This document shows positions 51,946-60,540 of a stretch of DNA of 64,000 bases, piece by piece. Origin of the DNA: Paenibacillus peoriae KCTC 3763. Its GTDB lineage: Bacteria; Bacillota; Bacilli; Paenibacillales; Paenibacillaceae. The stretch covers positions 682,001-746,000 of the forward strand of contig NZ_AGFX01000011.1 of NCBI RefSeq assembly GCF_000236805.1, written 5' to 3'. The position numbers were made by a program, and so were the translations under genes. Position 1 is the first letter of the stretch. Each line of letters starts with the position of its first letter. The notes below the pieces were generated by a model. The model ran no database searches and was not told where the DNA came from. It was given only the letters and a program-made list of their open reading frames with translations.

Positions 51946-53241
51946 ATGACGAATAAAAGTACGATTGCCCAAGTAGGCCGTCATGTAGGGGAAACGGTTA
52001 CAATCGGCGCTTGGGTAAACAATAAAAGATCTAGCGGTAAAATTCAGTTTCTGCAACTGCGTGATGGTAGCGGATATATTCAAGGAGTTATTGTAAAAAG
52101 CGAGGTGTCCGAGGGCATTTGGAATGATGCCAAATCCTTGACTCAAGAAAGCTCCCTGTATGTGACTGGAGTCGTGCGTGAAGAACCGCGTAGCCAATCA
52201 GGCTTTGAATTAACGGTTACAGGCATTGAAATTATTCATCTGACTGAAAACTACCCGATTACACCAAAAGAGCATGGGGTAGATTTTCTGATGGATCACC
52301 GTCACTTGTGGCTGCGTTCAGCCAAGCAACGTGCTGTTTTGATCGTACGGGCGGAAATCATCCGTGCTGTACAGGAATTTTTTAACGGCAACGGCTTTAC
52401 GAAGGTGGACCCGCCGATTTTGACGCCTTCTTCTGCAGAAGGTACAACAGAGTTGTTTCACATCAAATATTTTGACGAAGATGCGTATTTGACACAAAGT
52501 GGACAACTGTATATGGAAGCGGCAGCGATGGCTTTGGGTAAGGTATATTCCTTTGGCCCAACGTTCCGTGCGGAAAAGTCCAAAACACGTCGTCACCTGA
52601 TTGAGTTCTGGATGATTGAGCCTGAGATGGCTTTTGTGGATCATGAGGAATCCTTGCGCATCCAGGAGCAGTTTGTAAGCCATATCGTACAGTCTGTCCT
52701 GAAAAATTGTGCGAAGGAGCTTGAAACGATTGGACGCGATGTTTCGAAGCTGGAGCAAATTCAAGGCGAATTCCCGCGCATAACGTATGATGAGGCGATT
52801 GCGTTCCTCCAAGGTGAAGGATTCGATATTCCTTGGGGTGAAGACTTTGGCGCTCCACATGAAACGGCTATTGCCGAGAGATACAACAAGCCTGTGTTCA
52901 TTACACATTGGCCGGCTCACATTAAGGCATTTTATATGAAACCTGACCCAACTCGTCCAGAGGTTGTTCTGTGTGCCGATATGATCGCTCCCGAAGGCTA
53001 CGGCGAAATTATCGGGGGTTCCCAACGGATCGATGATCCGGCCTTGATGGAAGAGCGTTTTAACGAGCATAACTTAGCACGTGAAGCTTACCAGTGGTAT
53101 ATGGATCTGCGCACCTATGGCAGTGTTCCGCATTCCGGCTTTGGACTGGGACTGGAGCGTACAGTAGCATGGATTTGCGGGCTTGATCATGTACGTGAAA
53201 CGATTCCGTTCCCACGTATGCTGTATCGTCTGTATCCGTAA
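51946..53241 (+). CDS. asnS: Asparagine-tRNA ligase
   Basis: Class IIb aminoacyl-tRNA synthetase of 431 residues. N-terminal OB fold ([36 protein letters not shown]), class II motifs 1-3 in the C-terminal two thirds ([20 protein letters not shown] about residues 149-168; [20 protein letters not shown] about 207-226; [20 protein letters not shown] about 401-420). Start ATG 51946 follows AAGAGGAGAG. No T-box leader is visible in the short upstream gap. It precedes dnaD as in B. subtilis. Confidence 0.97.
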   Translation: MTNKSTIAQVGRHVGETVTIGAWVNNKRSSGKIQFLQLRDGSGYIQGVIVKSEVSEGIWNDAKSLTQESSLYVTGVVREEPRSQSGFELTVTGIEIIHLTENYPITPKEHGVDFLMDHRHLWLRSAKQRAVLIVRAEIIRAVQEFFNGNGFTKVDPPILTPSSAEGTTELFHIKYFDEDAYLTQSGQLYMEAAAMALGKVYSFGPTFRAEKSKTRRHLIEFWMIEPEMAFVDHEESLRIQEQFVSHIVQSVLKNCAKELETIGRDVSKLEQIQGEFPRITYDEAIAFLQGEGFDIPWGEDFGAPHETAIAERYNKPVFITHWPAHIKAFYMKPDPTRPEVVLCADMIAPEGYGEIIGGSQRIDDPALMEERFNEHNLAREAYQWYMDLRTYGSVPHSGFGLGLERTVAWICGLDHVRETIPFPRMLYRLYP

Positions 53242-53244
53242 CCG

Positions 53245-53973
53245 ATGACCGGATCATTCGACAAGACATCTGCGGCAGGGTGGGCGGAGGGAGTAGCCTT
53301 TGCAATGGAAGCCGGAATGGTTCAGATTCCCTACGCCCTGCTCAAGCATTATCGGACGCTTCGGCTGACGGATGGTGAAATGCTGCTGCTGATGCAGCTA
53401 CTTGCTTTTAAACAGGCAGAACGTAATGAATTTCCGACATGGGAGCAGTTACAGGCTCGTATCGGATGCACTGCGAACGAAATCGCACTCTATTTCAGCA
53501 AGCTGACGAAAGAAGGTTTTCTGAAAATTGATTCTGTGGAGGACCGCAGCTCATCCGTACAATTTGAACGCTACAATTTGACGGGACTGTATCGCAAGCT
53601 GGCGGAATGTATGATTGCCGAGCGTACGGAGCCAAACGATGAGGACGACTTTTTGTTTGCCGGGCAACCGGAAATTCAGAATGGAATAACGCAATCTTCG
53701 TCTACAGAAGAACGAAATTTGTTCACGATTTTCGAGAAAGAATTTGGTCGACCGCTGTCACCGATGGAATACGAGACGATCAACAGCTGGATGGATCAGG
53801 ATCGTTATCCCGAAGAGCTGATTTTGCTGGCTTTGAAGGAAGCGGTGTTTGCAGGAAAGGTGCACTTCCGGTATATAGACCGCATATTGCTGGAGTGGAG
53901 TCGAAATCGTGTCCGCAATGCACAGGATGCCAAAGAATACGCCCAGCGATTCCGTGGTGGCGGACGCGGCTAA
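53245..53973 (+). CDS. dnaD: Primosomal protein DnaD
   Basis: Replication restart and initiation protein that remodels DNA with DnaB and DnaI. N-terminal winged helix (VQIPYALLKHYRTLRLTDGE, WEQLQARIGCTANEIALYFS) and C-terminal DnaB_2 domain (FTIFEKEFGRPLSPMEYETI, YPEELILLALKEAVFAGKVH, then FRYIDRILLEWSRNRV). The 242-residue length is normal. Start ATG 53245 has no good ribosome site; ATG 53305, behind GGAGGGAG, would remove a conserved stretch before MEAGMVQIP. The nth gene that follows dnaD in Bacillus is absent. Confidence 0.92.
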   Translation: MTGSFDKTSAAGWAEGVAFAMEAGMVQIPYALLKHYRTLRLTDGEMLLLMQLLAFKQAERNEFPTWEQLQARIGCTANEIALYFSKLTKEGFLKIDSVEDRSSSVQFERYNLTGLYRKLAECMIAERTEPNDEDDFLFAGQPEIQNGITQSSSTEERNLFTIFEKEFGRPLSPMEYETINSWMDQDRYPEELILLALKEAVFAGKVHFRYIDRILLEWSRNRVRNAQDAKEYAQRFRGGGRG

Positions 53974-54119
53974 AGCAGCGGTCTGTGTCTTGCAGGAAGT
54001 AGACCAGTGTACGATGGCTCTCAGCCTGAAGTGGCCATGCCATGGACAAGGCGGGGGATATCGCCTGTGCACATCAATGAAGCAGAAAATTAAAGCGAGC
54101 AAGCAGGCTTTAGTGATAG

Positions 54120-54156
54120 AGGACACACCACTCCGGTTGGAGGGTGTGTCCTTTTT
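54120..54156 (+). terminator. Intrinsic terminator after dnaD
   Basis: AGGACACACC (54120-54129), 13-nt loop, GGTGTGTCCT (54143-54152), then TTTT. The 53974-54119 gap before it holds no recognisable gene. Confidence 0.92.
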
Positions 54157-54228
54157 AAATATTTTCAAAAAATATGCAGGGGGAGGAGATTCCCTGACGT
54201 CTATAGTATTGGGAAGGGGGAGAGCGTC

Positions 54229-54777
54229 ATTGATATAGAGAGAATCATTGAGCGAATCCGGTCTGGTGACCGGCAGGCGTTCCGTGAGATCGTAGAACTA
54301 TACAGCAAGCATGTGTTTCAGATCACCTATTCAGTATTGCATGACAGTAAGGAAGCGGAAGATGCCGCGCAGGAAGCGTTCGTTCAGGTGTATAAGTCTC
54401 TCCCCCAGTACCGGAACGAAGGTTTCAAGACGTGGCTGAGTCGAATTGCGCTCCACAAAGCGCTGGATATCAAGCGCAAACAGGACAGGCGGCCCACAGA
54501 GCTCGTAGACGTTGCACAAACGCTCGTGCAGTTCCCTTCCCGGGATGAGGATATGCTGTCGCGTATGATCCGCGAGGAACGCAATGTAGAACTATCGGAA
54601 AAAATCGCCCAGCTGCCCCAGCAGCATCGGGATATTATTCGAGCCTATTATATGCAGGGCAAAACTTATGACCAAATTGCGGATGAGACGCAGGTCGCTT
54701 TAAAAACGGTAGAGTCCAGACTTTACCGGGCACGGCAATGGATTCGAAATCACTGGAAGGAGGAGGAATGGCAATGA
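54229..54777 (+). CDS. ECF sigma factor, apparently starting at ATT
   Basis: SigW/SigX-like ECF sigma factor of 182 residues. Region 2: IERIIERIRSGDRQAFREIV, then HDSKEAEDAAQEAFVQVYKS; region 4: LSEKIAQLPQQHRDIIRAYY, MQGKTYDQIADETQVALKTV. The homologous N-terminus extends upstream of the first standard start (GTG 54313), which would delete half of region 2. In that frame no ATG, GTG or TTG exists back to the terminator at 54120; the only plausible start is ATT 54229, just after AAGGGGGAGAG. It overlaps the following gene by ATGA. Gene membership is sure, the start is inferred. Confidence 0.88.
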   Translation: MDIERIIERIRSGDRQAFREIVELYSKHVFQITYSVLHDSKEAEDAAQEAFVQVYKSLPQYRNEGFKTWLSRIALHKALDIKRKQDRRPTELVDVAQTLVQFPSRDEDMLSRMIREERNVELSEKIAQLPQQHRDIIRAYYMQGKTYDQIADETQVALKTVESRLYRARQWIRNHWKEEEWQ

Positions 54778-55244
54778 CTGAACAACAGGATAAACCGTGG
54801 ATGGAAGGGCAATTAAAGGATTGGCATGCTTATATAACAGGAACTTGCACGTTAGAAGAGTCCGAGCGGCTGGAAAAGCTTTTGCTGGAAGACGAACAGG
54901 CGCTGGATGTATATCTTGCTGCACTGGAGCAACTGGAACCGACACTACAAGATTTTTCTGCCCGGATGAATACGGAGCGCTTCACAGATAGAGTCATGGC
55001 CGCTCTTCCTGATATAGATGCAGAAGCGAGTCAAGTCATTTTCAAGAAGCGTCGCTGGTTTGAAAAGCCTGTGTCCCACTATCTCATAGCGGCAAGCCTG
55101 ACCTTGATCCTGCTGTCCAGTGGAGCTTTTGATAAAATCATGCTGCAAAACAACGGGAAGCCGCTTCCTCCGAAAGAACGCGTCTCTTACAGTGAAGAGG
55201 TCATGCGAGCTGCGACATCCTGGCTCGACAAATTAAAGCCCTAA
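54774..55244 (+). CDS. Probable anti-sigma factor
   Basis: A 156-residue protein with a cytoplasmic N-terminus (WHAYITGTCTLEESERLEKL, LLEDEQALDVYLAALEQLEP), a single membrane helix (HYLIAASLTLILLSSGAFD, about residues 101-119) and a short outside tail. The segment resembles the zinc-finger-like anti-sigma domain but lacks the full HxxxCxxC motif (only one Cys near residue 27). Start ATG 54774 overlaps the sigma factor stop; ATG 54768 lies in the AAGGAGGAGG ribosome site. Partner and position make an anti-sigma role likely. Confidence 0.8.
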   Translation: MTEQQDKPWMEGQLKDWHAYITGTCTLEESERLEKLLLEDEQALDVYLAALEQLEPTLQDFSARMNTERFTDRVMAALPDIDAEASQVIFKKRRWFEKPVSHYLIAASLTLILLSSGAFDKIMLQNNGKPLPPKERVSYSEEVMRAATSWLDKLKP

Positions 55245-55292
55245 AAGAATCAGACTTAGCTTAAACTCCAAGATTGGAAAGGAAGTGTAGCT

Positions 55293-56555
55293 GTGCCTTA
55301 TACGGAACCAAGCAAACTGCTGGCATTTCTGTTGAACATTATCCCCGGTGTAGGACACTATTACTGGAAGCGGCAAGCCAATGCGTTTGTATACACGATT
55401 TTGTTTTTTGGATGTCTGACGGGAGGAATTTTTCTTGCGGCATTAGTGAGAGACGAAGGGCCTTTTTTGGCTGGTATTTTTGTAGCCTTTCTGATCTGGG
55501 GATTGAGCATGCTGCATATCATAATCAGTTTGTTGCGTAATAAAGCTCATGCAGTTGCTCCATATCCTCTACATGCAGGTCCGAACCCCTATGGCTTTTA
55601 TGCTCAAGGTGCGCCTTATGGAGGTGAAGGATTGGCAGGAGAAGCGCCGGAGGGCATGACGGATGCAAATACGGATGTACCGGGAGCAGGAGTAGGCTAT
55701 GGTACAGGTTATAACCCTTATGAGCAAGGCCTCTACGGAACGGCAGGTTTGCCCGCTGATCGAAAAGGATCGGACAATGAACGTTTTTTCACGATTTTGC
55801 TGTCGTTCATTCCCGGATTGGGACACCTCCACCTGGGACTGATGCAGCGTGGTTTATCTTTTCTGATGTCCTTCTTCGGCTTTGGCGTGATTCTTATCTT
55901 TATTACCAGCGTGACAAACGAATCTGGATTTATGGCGTTTGCGGGCGTGCTGCCGATTATTTGGCTGTATTGTATGTTTGATGCGGTACAGCATGTACAT
56001 CGCAAGCAAGCGGGAGAAATTCTTCAGGACCGGACTTTGTTTGAGGAGCTGGAGCATGGAAGAGTCGAGGGGCGGCGCAGCAAAATGCTGGCTACCATTT
56101 TATCGGTATTTCCCGGCGCCGGACATATGTATATCGGTCTGCAAAAACGGGGACTTCAGCTCATGCTTCTATTTTTAGGAGGAATTTATGTGCTGGACGT
56201 ACTGCATCTTTCGCTCTTTTTATTCCTGATTCCAGTCGTCTGGTTTTACAGTTTTTTTGATGCATTGCAGCAGGTAAGCCGCTATGGCCAGGAACCACTA
56301 ATCGACAAACCTGTGATCGGCATGTTTGCACAGTACCATCGCTGGGTAGGCTTGGGGCTGCTGGCGCTGGGTGCTTATTACATTCTGATTAACATCCTAG
56401 TTCCTGTGCTGGATCGCCTGTTTCCAGAAGGGCAAATTTACAATCTTGTTGACACGTATTTACGAACCATTATTGTGTCCTTTTTGCTAATCGGCGGTGG
56501 TATTTGGATGATGATTGGCAATTCCAAAACGAAACGGACAAAGGAGAAGCAATAA
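55293..56555 (+). CDS. Multi-pass membrane protein with three repeated modules
   Basis: A 420-residue integral membrane protein of unknown function. One module occurs three times: LLNIIPGVGHYYWKRQANAF (about residues 12-31), LLSFIPGLGHLHLGLMQRGL (about 169-188) and ILSVFPGAGHMYIGLQKRGL (about 269-288), each followed by hydrophobic helices. The pattern PGxGHxYxG resembles TM2-type domains. Between the first two lies a Gly/Pro/Tyr-rich loop (about 90-155). Start GTG 55293 follows AAAGGAAGTG. It is probably co-transcribed with the sigma pair and with the LiaF-like gene, pointing to an envelope stress role. Confidence 0.82.
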   Translation: MPYTEPSKLLAFLLNIIPGVGHYYWKRQANAFVYTILFFGCLTGGIFLAALVRDEGPFLAGIFVAFLIWGLSMLHIIISLLRNKAHAVAPYPLHAGPNPYGFYAQGAPYGGEGLAGEAPEGMTDANTDVPGAGVGYGTGYNPYEQGLYGTAGLPADRKGSDNERFFTILLSFIPGLGHLHLGLMQRGLSFLMSFFGFGVILIFITSVTNESGFMAFAGVLPIIWLYCMFDAVQHVHRKQAGEILQDRTLFEELEHGRVEGRRSKMLATILSVFPGAGHMYIGLQKRGLQLMLLFLGGIYVLDVLHLSLFLFLIPVVWFYSFFDALQQVSRYGQEPLIDKPVIGMFAQYHRWVGLGLLALGAYYILINILVPVLDRLFPEGQIYNLVDTYLRTIIVSFLLIGGGIWMMIGNSKTKRTKEKQ

Positions 56556-56556
56556 A

Positions 56557-57342
56557 ATGGATACTGAATTTTCAAAAAGTGAGGCTCCCGTTAAGGGAGT
56601 TCATCACTCTCATAGTGACGTAACAAGCTCTACAGGCTTATCAGGAGCTTTATTCAATAAGAACAGCGACTCCTCCAAGACGTCGAGCACTCCAGCAGGG
56701 GTATGGAAGGTTGGAAGGCTGTCGATGGGACTTTTCCTTGTCCTGTTGGGAGGTATCATGTTTGCCTCCAAGTTTTGGGGAACTGGCGTCCTGGAGCAGG
56801 TATTGACCTGGTGGCCTGTCGTATTTGTTTTACTGGGATTGGAGATTTTAATGTATACAGCGTGGAAAGGGACACGTGAGCGCATTCGTTATGATTTGTT
56901 CAGTATGTTTATTACGGCTGTATTGGTTTTTTTCTGTATCGGATTTGCTTTGGTCAGCTCACTGGGACTTACTACGCAAGTCAGGGAAATGATGGGTTCT
57001 GTGCAGGAAACAAGGCTTCTTCCCGATTGGCATGAGAAAATGCCTGCCGGCGTGACCAAGGTGATTGTGCAGGGAAAAAATCCGTATGCGGTCAAAATTG
57101 ATACAACCACCTCACCAGAGGTGCATGTGTTCGGAAGTTATGTATATACAGGCAACGAGAACGAATTCAAAGGACAAGAGCTATACCAGACAAAGCAAAT
57201 CGGAGATACGTTATATGTGCTGCTCGGCCAAATTCCAACACGTTTTATGCAGGATCGGCAGCAGCTTGACGTTACGATTGCGGTTCCCAAGGGAATTGTG
57301 GTTACTGTACGTGATAGCCAGGGGAATATCATCGGGGAATAG
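56557..57342 (+). CDS. LiaF-like membrane protein
   Basis: A 261-residue protein: hydrophilic Ser-rich N-terminus (about 1-50), membrane helices MGLFLVLLGGIMFASKFWG, LTWWPVVFVLLGLEILMYTA and MFITAVLVFFCIGFALVSSL (three, within residues 55-145), and an extracytoplasmic domain ending VTIAVPKGIVVTVRDSQGNI. The helix layout WWPVxFVLLGLE is shared with LiaF/DUF5668-type proteins that sense envelope stress; the exact family was not determined. Start ATG 56557 follows AAGGAGAAG. It directly follows the three-module protein. Confidence 0.8.
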   Translation: MDTEFSKSEAPVKGVHHSHSDVTSSTGLSGALFNKNSDSSKTSSTPAGVWKVGRLSMGLFLVLLGGIMFASKFWGTGVLEQVLTWWPVVFVLLGLEILMYTAWKGTRERIRYDLFSMFITAVLVFFCIGFALVSSLGLTTQVREMMGSVQETRLLPDWHEKMPAGVTKVIVQGKNPYAVKIDTTTSPEVHVFGSYVYTGNENEFKGQELYQTKQIGDTLYVLLGQIPTRFMQDRQQLDVTIAVPKGIVVTVRDSQGNIIGE

Positions 57343-57498
57343 GGGGAGCTTCTGGCTCCAGCTTTACATTCTGCCTCTTTCACGCGATACTTTAAAGAGA
57401 AGCCCTGTAGATTCATTCAGTGTATGGAATCATCGGGCAGAGCTTCGACCAAGTGGATTGAATGCAAGAGGAATGTGATCTGGAAAGAGAGGAAAACT

Positions 57499-58110
57499 AT
57501 GATATCTTTAAATCCTGATACGCTTACAGGGCGCGAAAATTACAAACTGTTAAGCGGAAGTATTATCCCGAGGCCGGTAGCCTTTGTAACGACGTTGAGC
57601 AGCGAAGGAGTGCTGAATGGAGCCCCGTTCAGTTATTTTTCCATCGTAGCTTCCGAGCCGCCGCTTCTGTCCGTATCCGTACAACGTGTGGGCGGAGTGT
57701 CCAAAGATACAGCGCGCAATGCGATGGAGCAAAAAGCTTTTGTCGTACATATCACAGATGAGGACAATGTAGGCGCAGTGAATGTGACGGCTTCTCGTCT
57801 GTCGCCGGATGAGAGTGAAATTACGTTAGCAGGACTAACGCCGATTCAAAGTACAAAAATTGCAGTTCCGGGTGTAAGCGAAGCGAAAATACGGATGGAA
57901 TGTGTCCTGGAGCGGGCAATACCGCTGGGAGGTACGGAGAGCGCACCGGCCTGTGATCTGCTGATCGGGCGCGTGGTACAGTATCATTTGTCTGAGGAAG
58001 CGTATCAAAATACCTACATCATTGCCCAAAATTTGCGTCCGGTGAGCCGATTGGCCGGAAACGACTATGCGAAGCTGGGTGAGCAATTCAAGCTGGAGCG
58101 TCCCCAATAG
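57499..58110 (+). CDS. Flavin reductase family protein
   Basis: FMN-binding split-barrel protein of 203 residues. SIIPRPVAFVTTLSSEGVLN (about residues 19-38), NGAPFSYFSIVASEPPLLSV (about 38-57) and KDTARNAMEQKAFVVHITDE are characteristic of this flavoprotein family (Flavin_Reduct). Substrate unknown; related proteins reduce FMN for partner monooxygenases or act on xenobiotics. Start ATG 57499 follows AAGAGAGGAAAACT. It is followed by a terminator overlapping its stop codon and stands apart from the envelope genes upstream. Confidence 0.9.
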   Translation: MISLNPDTLTGRENYKLLSGSIIPRPVAFVTTLSSEGVLNGAPFSYFSIVASEPPLLSVSVQRVGGVSKDTARNAMEQKAFVVHITDEDNVGAVNVTASRLSPDESEITLAGLTPIQSTKIAVPGVSEAKIRMECVLERAIPLGGTESAPACDLLIGRVVQYHLSEEAYQNTYIIAQNLRPVSRLAGNDYAKLGEQFKLERPQ

Positions 58111-58127
58111 GGGGCGTTTTTTTATTG
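58098..58127 (+). terminator. Intrinsic terminator of the flavin reductase gene
   Basis: AGCGTCCCC (58098-58106) pairs with GGGGGCGT (58110-58117), followed by a T-run. The stop codon lies in the loop. Confidence 0.8.
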
Positions 58128-58237
58128 CATAAAGGGCTAGTGAATATTCTGTCCATTGCTGCGTATACATTTAAGAGTGTGCGAGAAAACGTGAGAAGCC
58201 ATTAACACAATTCTCCCATAAAAGGAGGAACATAGTT

Positions 58238-59011
58238 ATGAGCAAGATTGCAATCGTTACGGGTTCTGCAGGCGGATTAGGAAAAGGGATCGCAGAGAGG
58301 CTGTGCAAAGATGGTTTCAGTGTTGTACTTCATGACATCAATGAAGCGTTGCTAAACGAAACGGTTTCTGAATTCAAAGGAAAGAGCTTTAATGTTATCG
58401 GCGTTAAAGGAGATGTATCTAACCGTGAGGACCAATTTAATCTGGTCAAAGAAGCGGTCGATCAATTTGGTCGTTTGGATGTTTTTGTTAACAATGCGGG
58501 GATCGACGCCGTTGCTCCGTTTTTGGAAATTACAGAAGAACAACTGAACAGAGTATTCAATATCAACGTAAATGGCGTCGTTTTTGGTACTCAAGCAGCT
58601 GCCAAGCAGTTTATTAAGCAAGAAGCCAAAGGAAAAATCATTAATGCGTGCAGTATAGCAGGCCACGAATCCTTTGAAATGCTCGGCACATATTCTGCGA
58701 CCAAGCATGCTGTGAAATCCTTTACCCACTCGGCCGCTAAGGAACTGGCTAAATATAAAATTACAGTAAATGCATATTGTCCCGGTGTTGCAAAAACGAA
58801 GATGTGGGATCGGATTGACGAAGAAATGGTGAAGTATAGCGACGACCTAAAACCGGGGGAAGCATTTGAGAAGTTTACTTCGGGAATTGCCCTCAAAAGA
58901 TATCAAACGCCTGAAGATGTCGCCAATTTAGTATCTTTCTTGGCTTCGGATGATTCGGATTATATTACAGGTCAAGCCATACTCACGGATGGCGGTTTGG
59001 TTTATCGTTGA
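58238..59011 (+). CDS. Short-chain dehydrogenase, probable (S)-acetoin-forming diacetyl reductase
   Basis: SDR of 257 residues: [20 protein letters not shown] (about residues 4-23), [11 protein letters not shown], catalytic [20 protein letters not shown] then TKHAV (about 134-158), and [20 protein letters not shown], which resembles BudC/DAR-type acetoin reductases. It is a paralogue of the enzyme at 46113-46901: they share NAYCPG and the same order of motifs. Start ATG 58238 follows AAAGGAGGAAC. It is followed by a long terminator palindrome. Confidence 0.9.
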   Translation: MSKIAIVTGSAGGLGKGIAERLCKDGFSVVLHDINEALLNETVSEFKGKSFNVIGVKGDVSNREDQFNLVKEAVDQFGRLDVFVNNAGIDAVAPFLEITEEQLNRVFNINVNGVVFGTQAAAKQFIKQEAKGKIINACSIAGHESFEMLGTYSATKHAVKSFTHSAAKELAKYKITVNAYCPGVAKTKMWDRIDEEMVKYSDDLKPGEAFEKFTSGIALKRYQTPEDVANLVSFLASDDSDYITGQAILTDGGLVYR

Positions 59012-59043
59012 TACATTAGTTTTTAAAATATCGAATTTGCTTT

Positions 59044-59100
59044 CACAAAGAAAGAATCCATTTTCGTCAGCCTGTGTGGAAATGGATTCTTTTCTTTGTG
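59044..59100. terminator. Long bidirectional terminator
   Basis: CACAAAG-AAGAATCCATTT (59044-59063) pairs along about 20 bp with AAATGGATTC-CTTTGTG (59080-59100). It separates the plus-strand dehydrogenase from the convergent mtn genes. Confidence 0.88.
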
Positions 59101-59205
59101 AATATAACCATTCACTTCGAATTGATCCGCTGTTGAACGCGAGCGGGAACTGCGGATGACGCTTTGCTGCCAAGCAGAGCTTTCATTTTAAACAAGGCGC
59201 AGTTT

Positions 59206-59862
59206 TTATTTTGAACTCTTTAGCAGCAGGGAGCGGTACGTCGTTTCAAACAAAAATTCGAACGCCTCCAGATGCTTTTTGGCTTCAAACACATCACGTC
59301 CCCACGCATAAATGCCGTGATTACGCAATAAAATGCCCGGAACCCGCTCATTCAGTACACCCGGCACCAGCTTGGCAATCGAGTCAATATCGGCATAATT
59401 CGGCAGCACGGGAATGTGGATGGCAGCATTTTCTTCCCAAATGTTAAAAGCCTTAATCAGCTCGATGCCTTGCACAGGTACAGAGCCCTGCTCCCCGTAA
59501 TATTCGGAAATCAGGTTGTTAAACACGGTATGCACATGAAAAACCGCTCCGCAGCCTGTCAGACGGTAAATTTCACAATGAATCAGCGTTTCAGCGCTCG
59601 GCTTGAGATTGGTGGCTTCAGCCGCTTTCCCGTATTGGTCAACAAACAGAAAATCTTCCGCTGTCCGCTTTGTCTTGTCCTTGCCGCTGGCAGTAACTGC
59701 AAAATAAAATTGTTCGGGCTGAAAATCACCGATGCGGATCGACAAATTGCCGCTCGTGCCGGGGAACCAGTTTCGAGCTGCGAATAGCTCCTTGACGTCG
59801 GCGAGTTCTTCCAAGGCGCGGCGTTTTTCTTCCAATGTAATGTCTGCCAAGCTAAAGCTCAT
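59206..59862 (-). CDS. mtnB: Methylthioribulose-1-phosphate dehydratase
   Basis: Class II aldolase-like zinc enzyme of methionine salvage, dehydrating methylthioribulose-1-phosphate to the diketo compound. The 218-residue protein has the family start LADVKELFAARNWFPGTSGN (about residues 20-39), zinc histidines in CGAVFHVHTVFNNLISE (about 109-125) and a third in LLRNHGIYAWG (about 182-192). Start ATG 59862 directly precedes the mtnX stop. It ends the minus-strand run mtnW-mtnX-mtnB. Confidence 0.95.
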   Translation of the reverse strand: MSFSLADITLEEKRRALEELADVKELFAARNWFPGTSGNLSIRIGDFQPEQFYFAVTASGKDKTKRTAEDFLFVDQYGKAAEATNLKPSAETLIHCEIYRLTGCGAVFHVHTVFNNLISEYYGEQGSVPVQGIELIKAFNIWEENAAIHIPVLPNYADIDSIAKLVPGVLNERVPGILLRNHGIYAWGRDVFEAKKHLEAFEFLFETTYRSLLLKSSK

Positions 59863-60540
59863 TTACAGCACCCCTTGCTCCTGTTTTTGCTTTAAATCCT
59901 CGATAATGTGGTCAAATGTTTCAAAGGGTACATGTGGTACGCCAAGCTCTTGACACTTTAATGTCAGGTGCGAGCGGGAGTAGACGAGGTCGGCCATTTT
60001 GGCTCCTTCAAAATCCGTCAGGCTGTCGCCGATCAAGATCCGTTCGTACTGTTCGGCAGGATATTGACGAATGACAGTCGTTTTGCACATGCCGCAGTCG
60101 TTTGTACACGGCTCCTGACATGGATGTGGCCACGTAATCTGGATAATGTCCCCGGAAAAATCAGCTTCGTTGCAAAAGATGTGATCCTGCGGGATATCGA
60201 AGGGCTGAAGCAATGGATCAATAAAAAAATCAATACCGCCGCTGGTGACAAAAAATTCAATCTGCTGCTCCCGCACATAGTCCAAGAAACGTGCAAAGCC
60301 CTCGCGTATACCTGCTTGTCCAAGTACATATGAGATGATTTCGTCCTTTTGCTGCGAAGGCATGAGGGCAAACATGGCACCTACGCCTTCGCGAATGGAG
60401 GTATGACCGTTTATGATACGTTGCATGATAGGCTCATAGCCCTCAGGCTGAAAATGCTGCATGATGGCGACAATATTGTCGCTGTTCGTAATCGTCCCGT
60501 CAAAGTCGCAAAAAATGACGGGTTTCTTGGTTATGCTCAT
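59863..60540 (-). CDS. mtnX: 2-hydroxy-3-keto-5-methylthiopentenyl-1-phosphate phosphatase
   Basis: HAD-superfamily phosphatase of methionine salvage, acting after MtnW. Catalytic motif PVIFCDFDGTITNSDNIVAI (Asp nucleophile, about residues 7-26), FFVTSGGIDFFIDPLLQPF (motif II, about 92-110) and ILIGDSLTDFEGAKMADLVY (motif IV, about 168-187). Four Cys in HPCQEPCTNDCGMCKT are family-typical. Start ATG 60540 follows GGGGAGG; an upstream in-frame ATG at 60555 lies in the mtnW end. Overlaps mtnW by 4 bases. Confidence 0.95.
   Translation of the reverse strand: MSITKKPVIFCDFDGTITNSDNIVAIMQHFQPEGYEPIMQRIINGHTSIREGVGAMFALMPSQQKDEIISYVLGQAGIREGFARFLDYVREQQIEFFVTSGGIDFFIDPLLQPFDIPQDHIFCNEADFSGDIIQITWPHPCQEPCTNDCGMCKTTVIRQYPAEQYERILIGDSLTDFEGAKMADLVYSRSHLTLKCQELGVPHVPFETFDHIIEDLKQKQEQGVL

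Noticed and set aside
52318-53070. 250-codon minus-strand frame opposite asnS
   Set aside because: asnS is unambiguous on the plus strand; no evidence for antisense coding.
53909-54238. 109-codon plus-strand frame between dnaD and the sigma gene
   Set aside because: It overlaps the dnaD end, the terminator at 54120-54156 and the sigma gene ribosome site; no good start.
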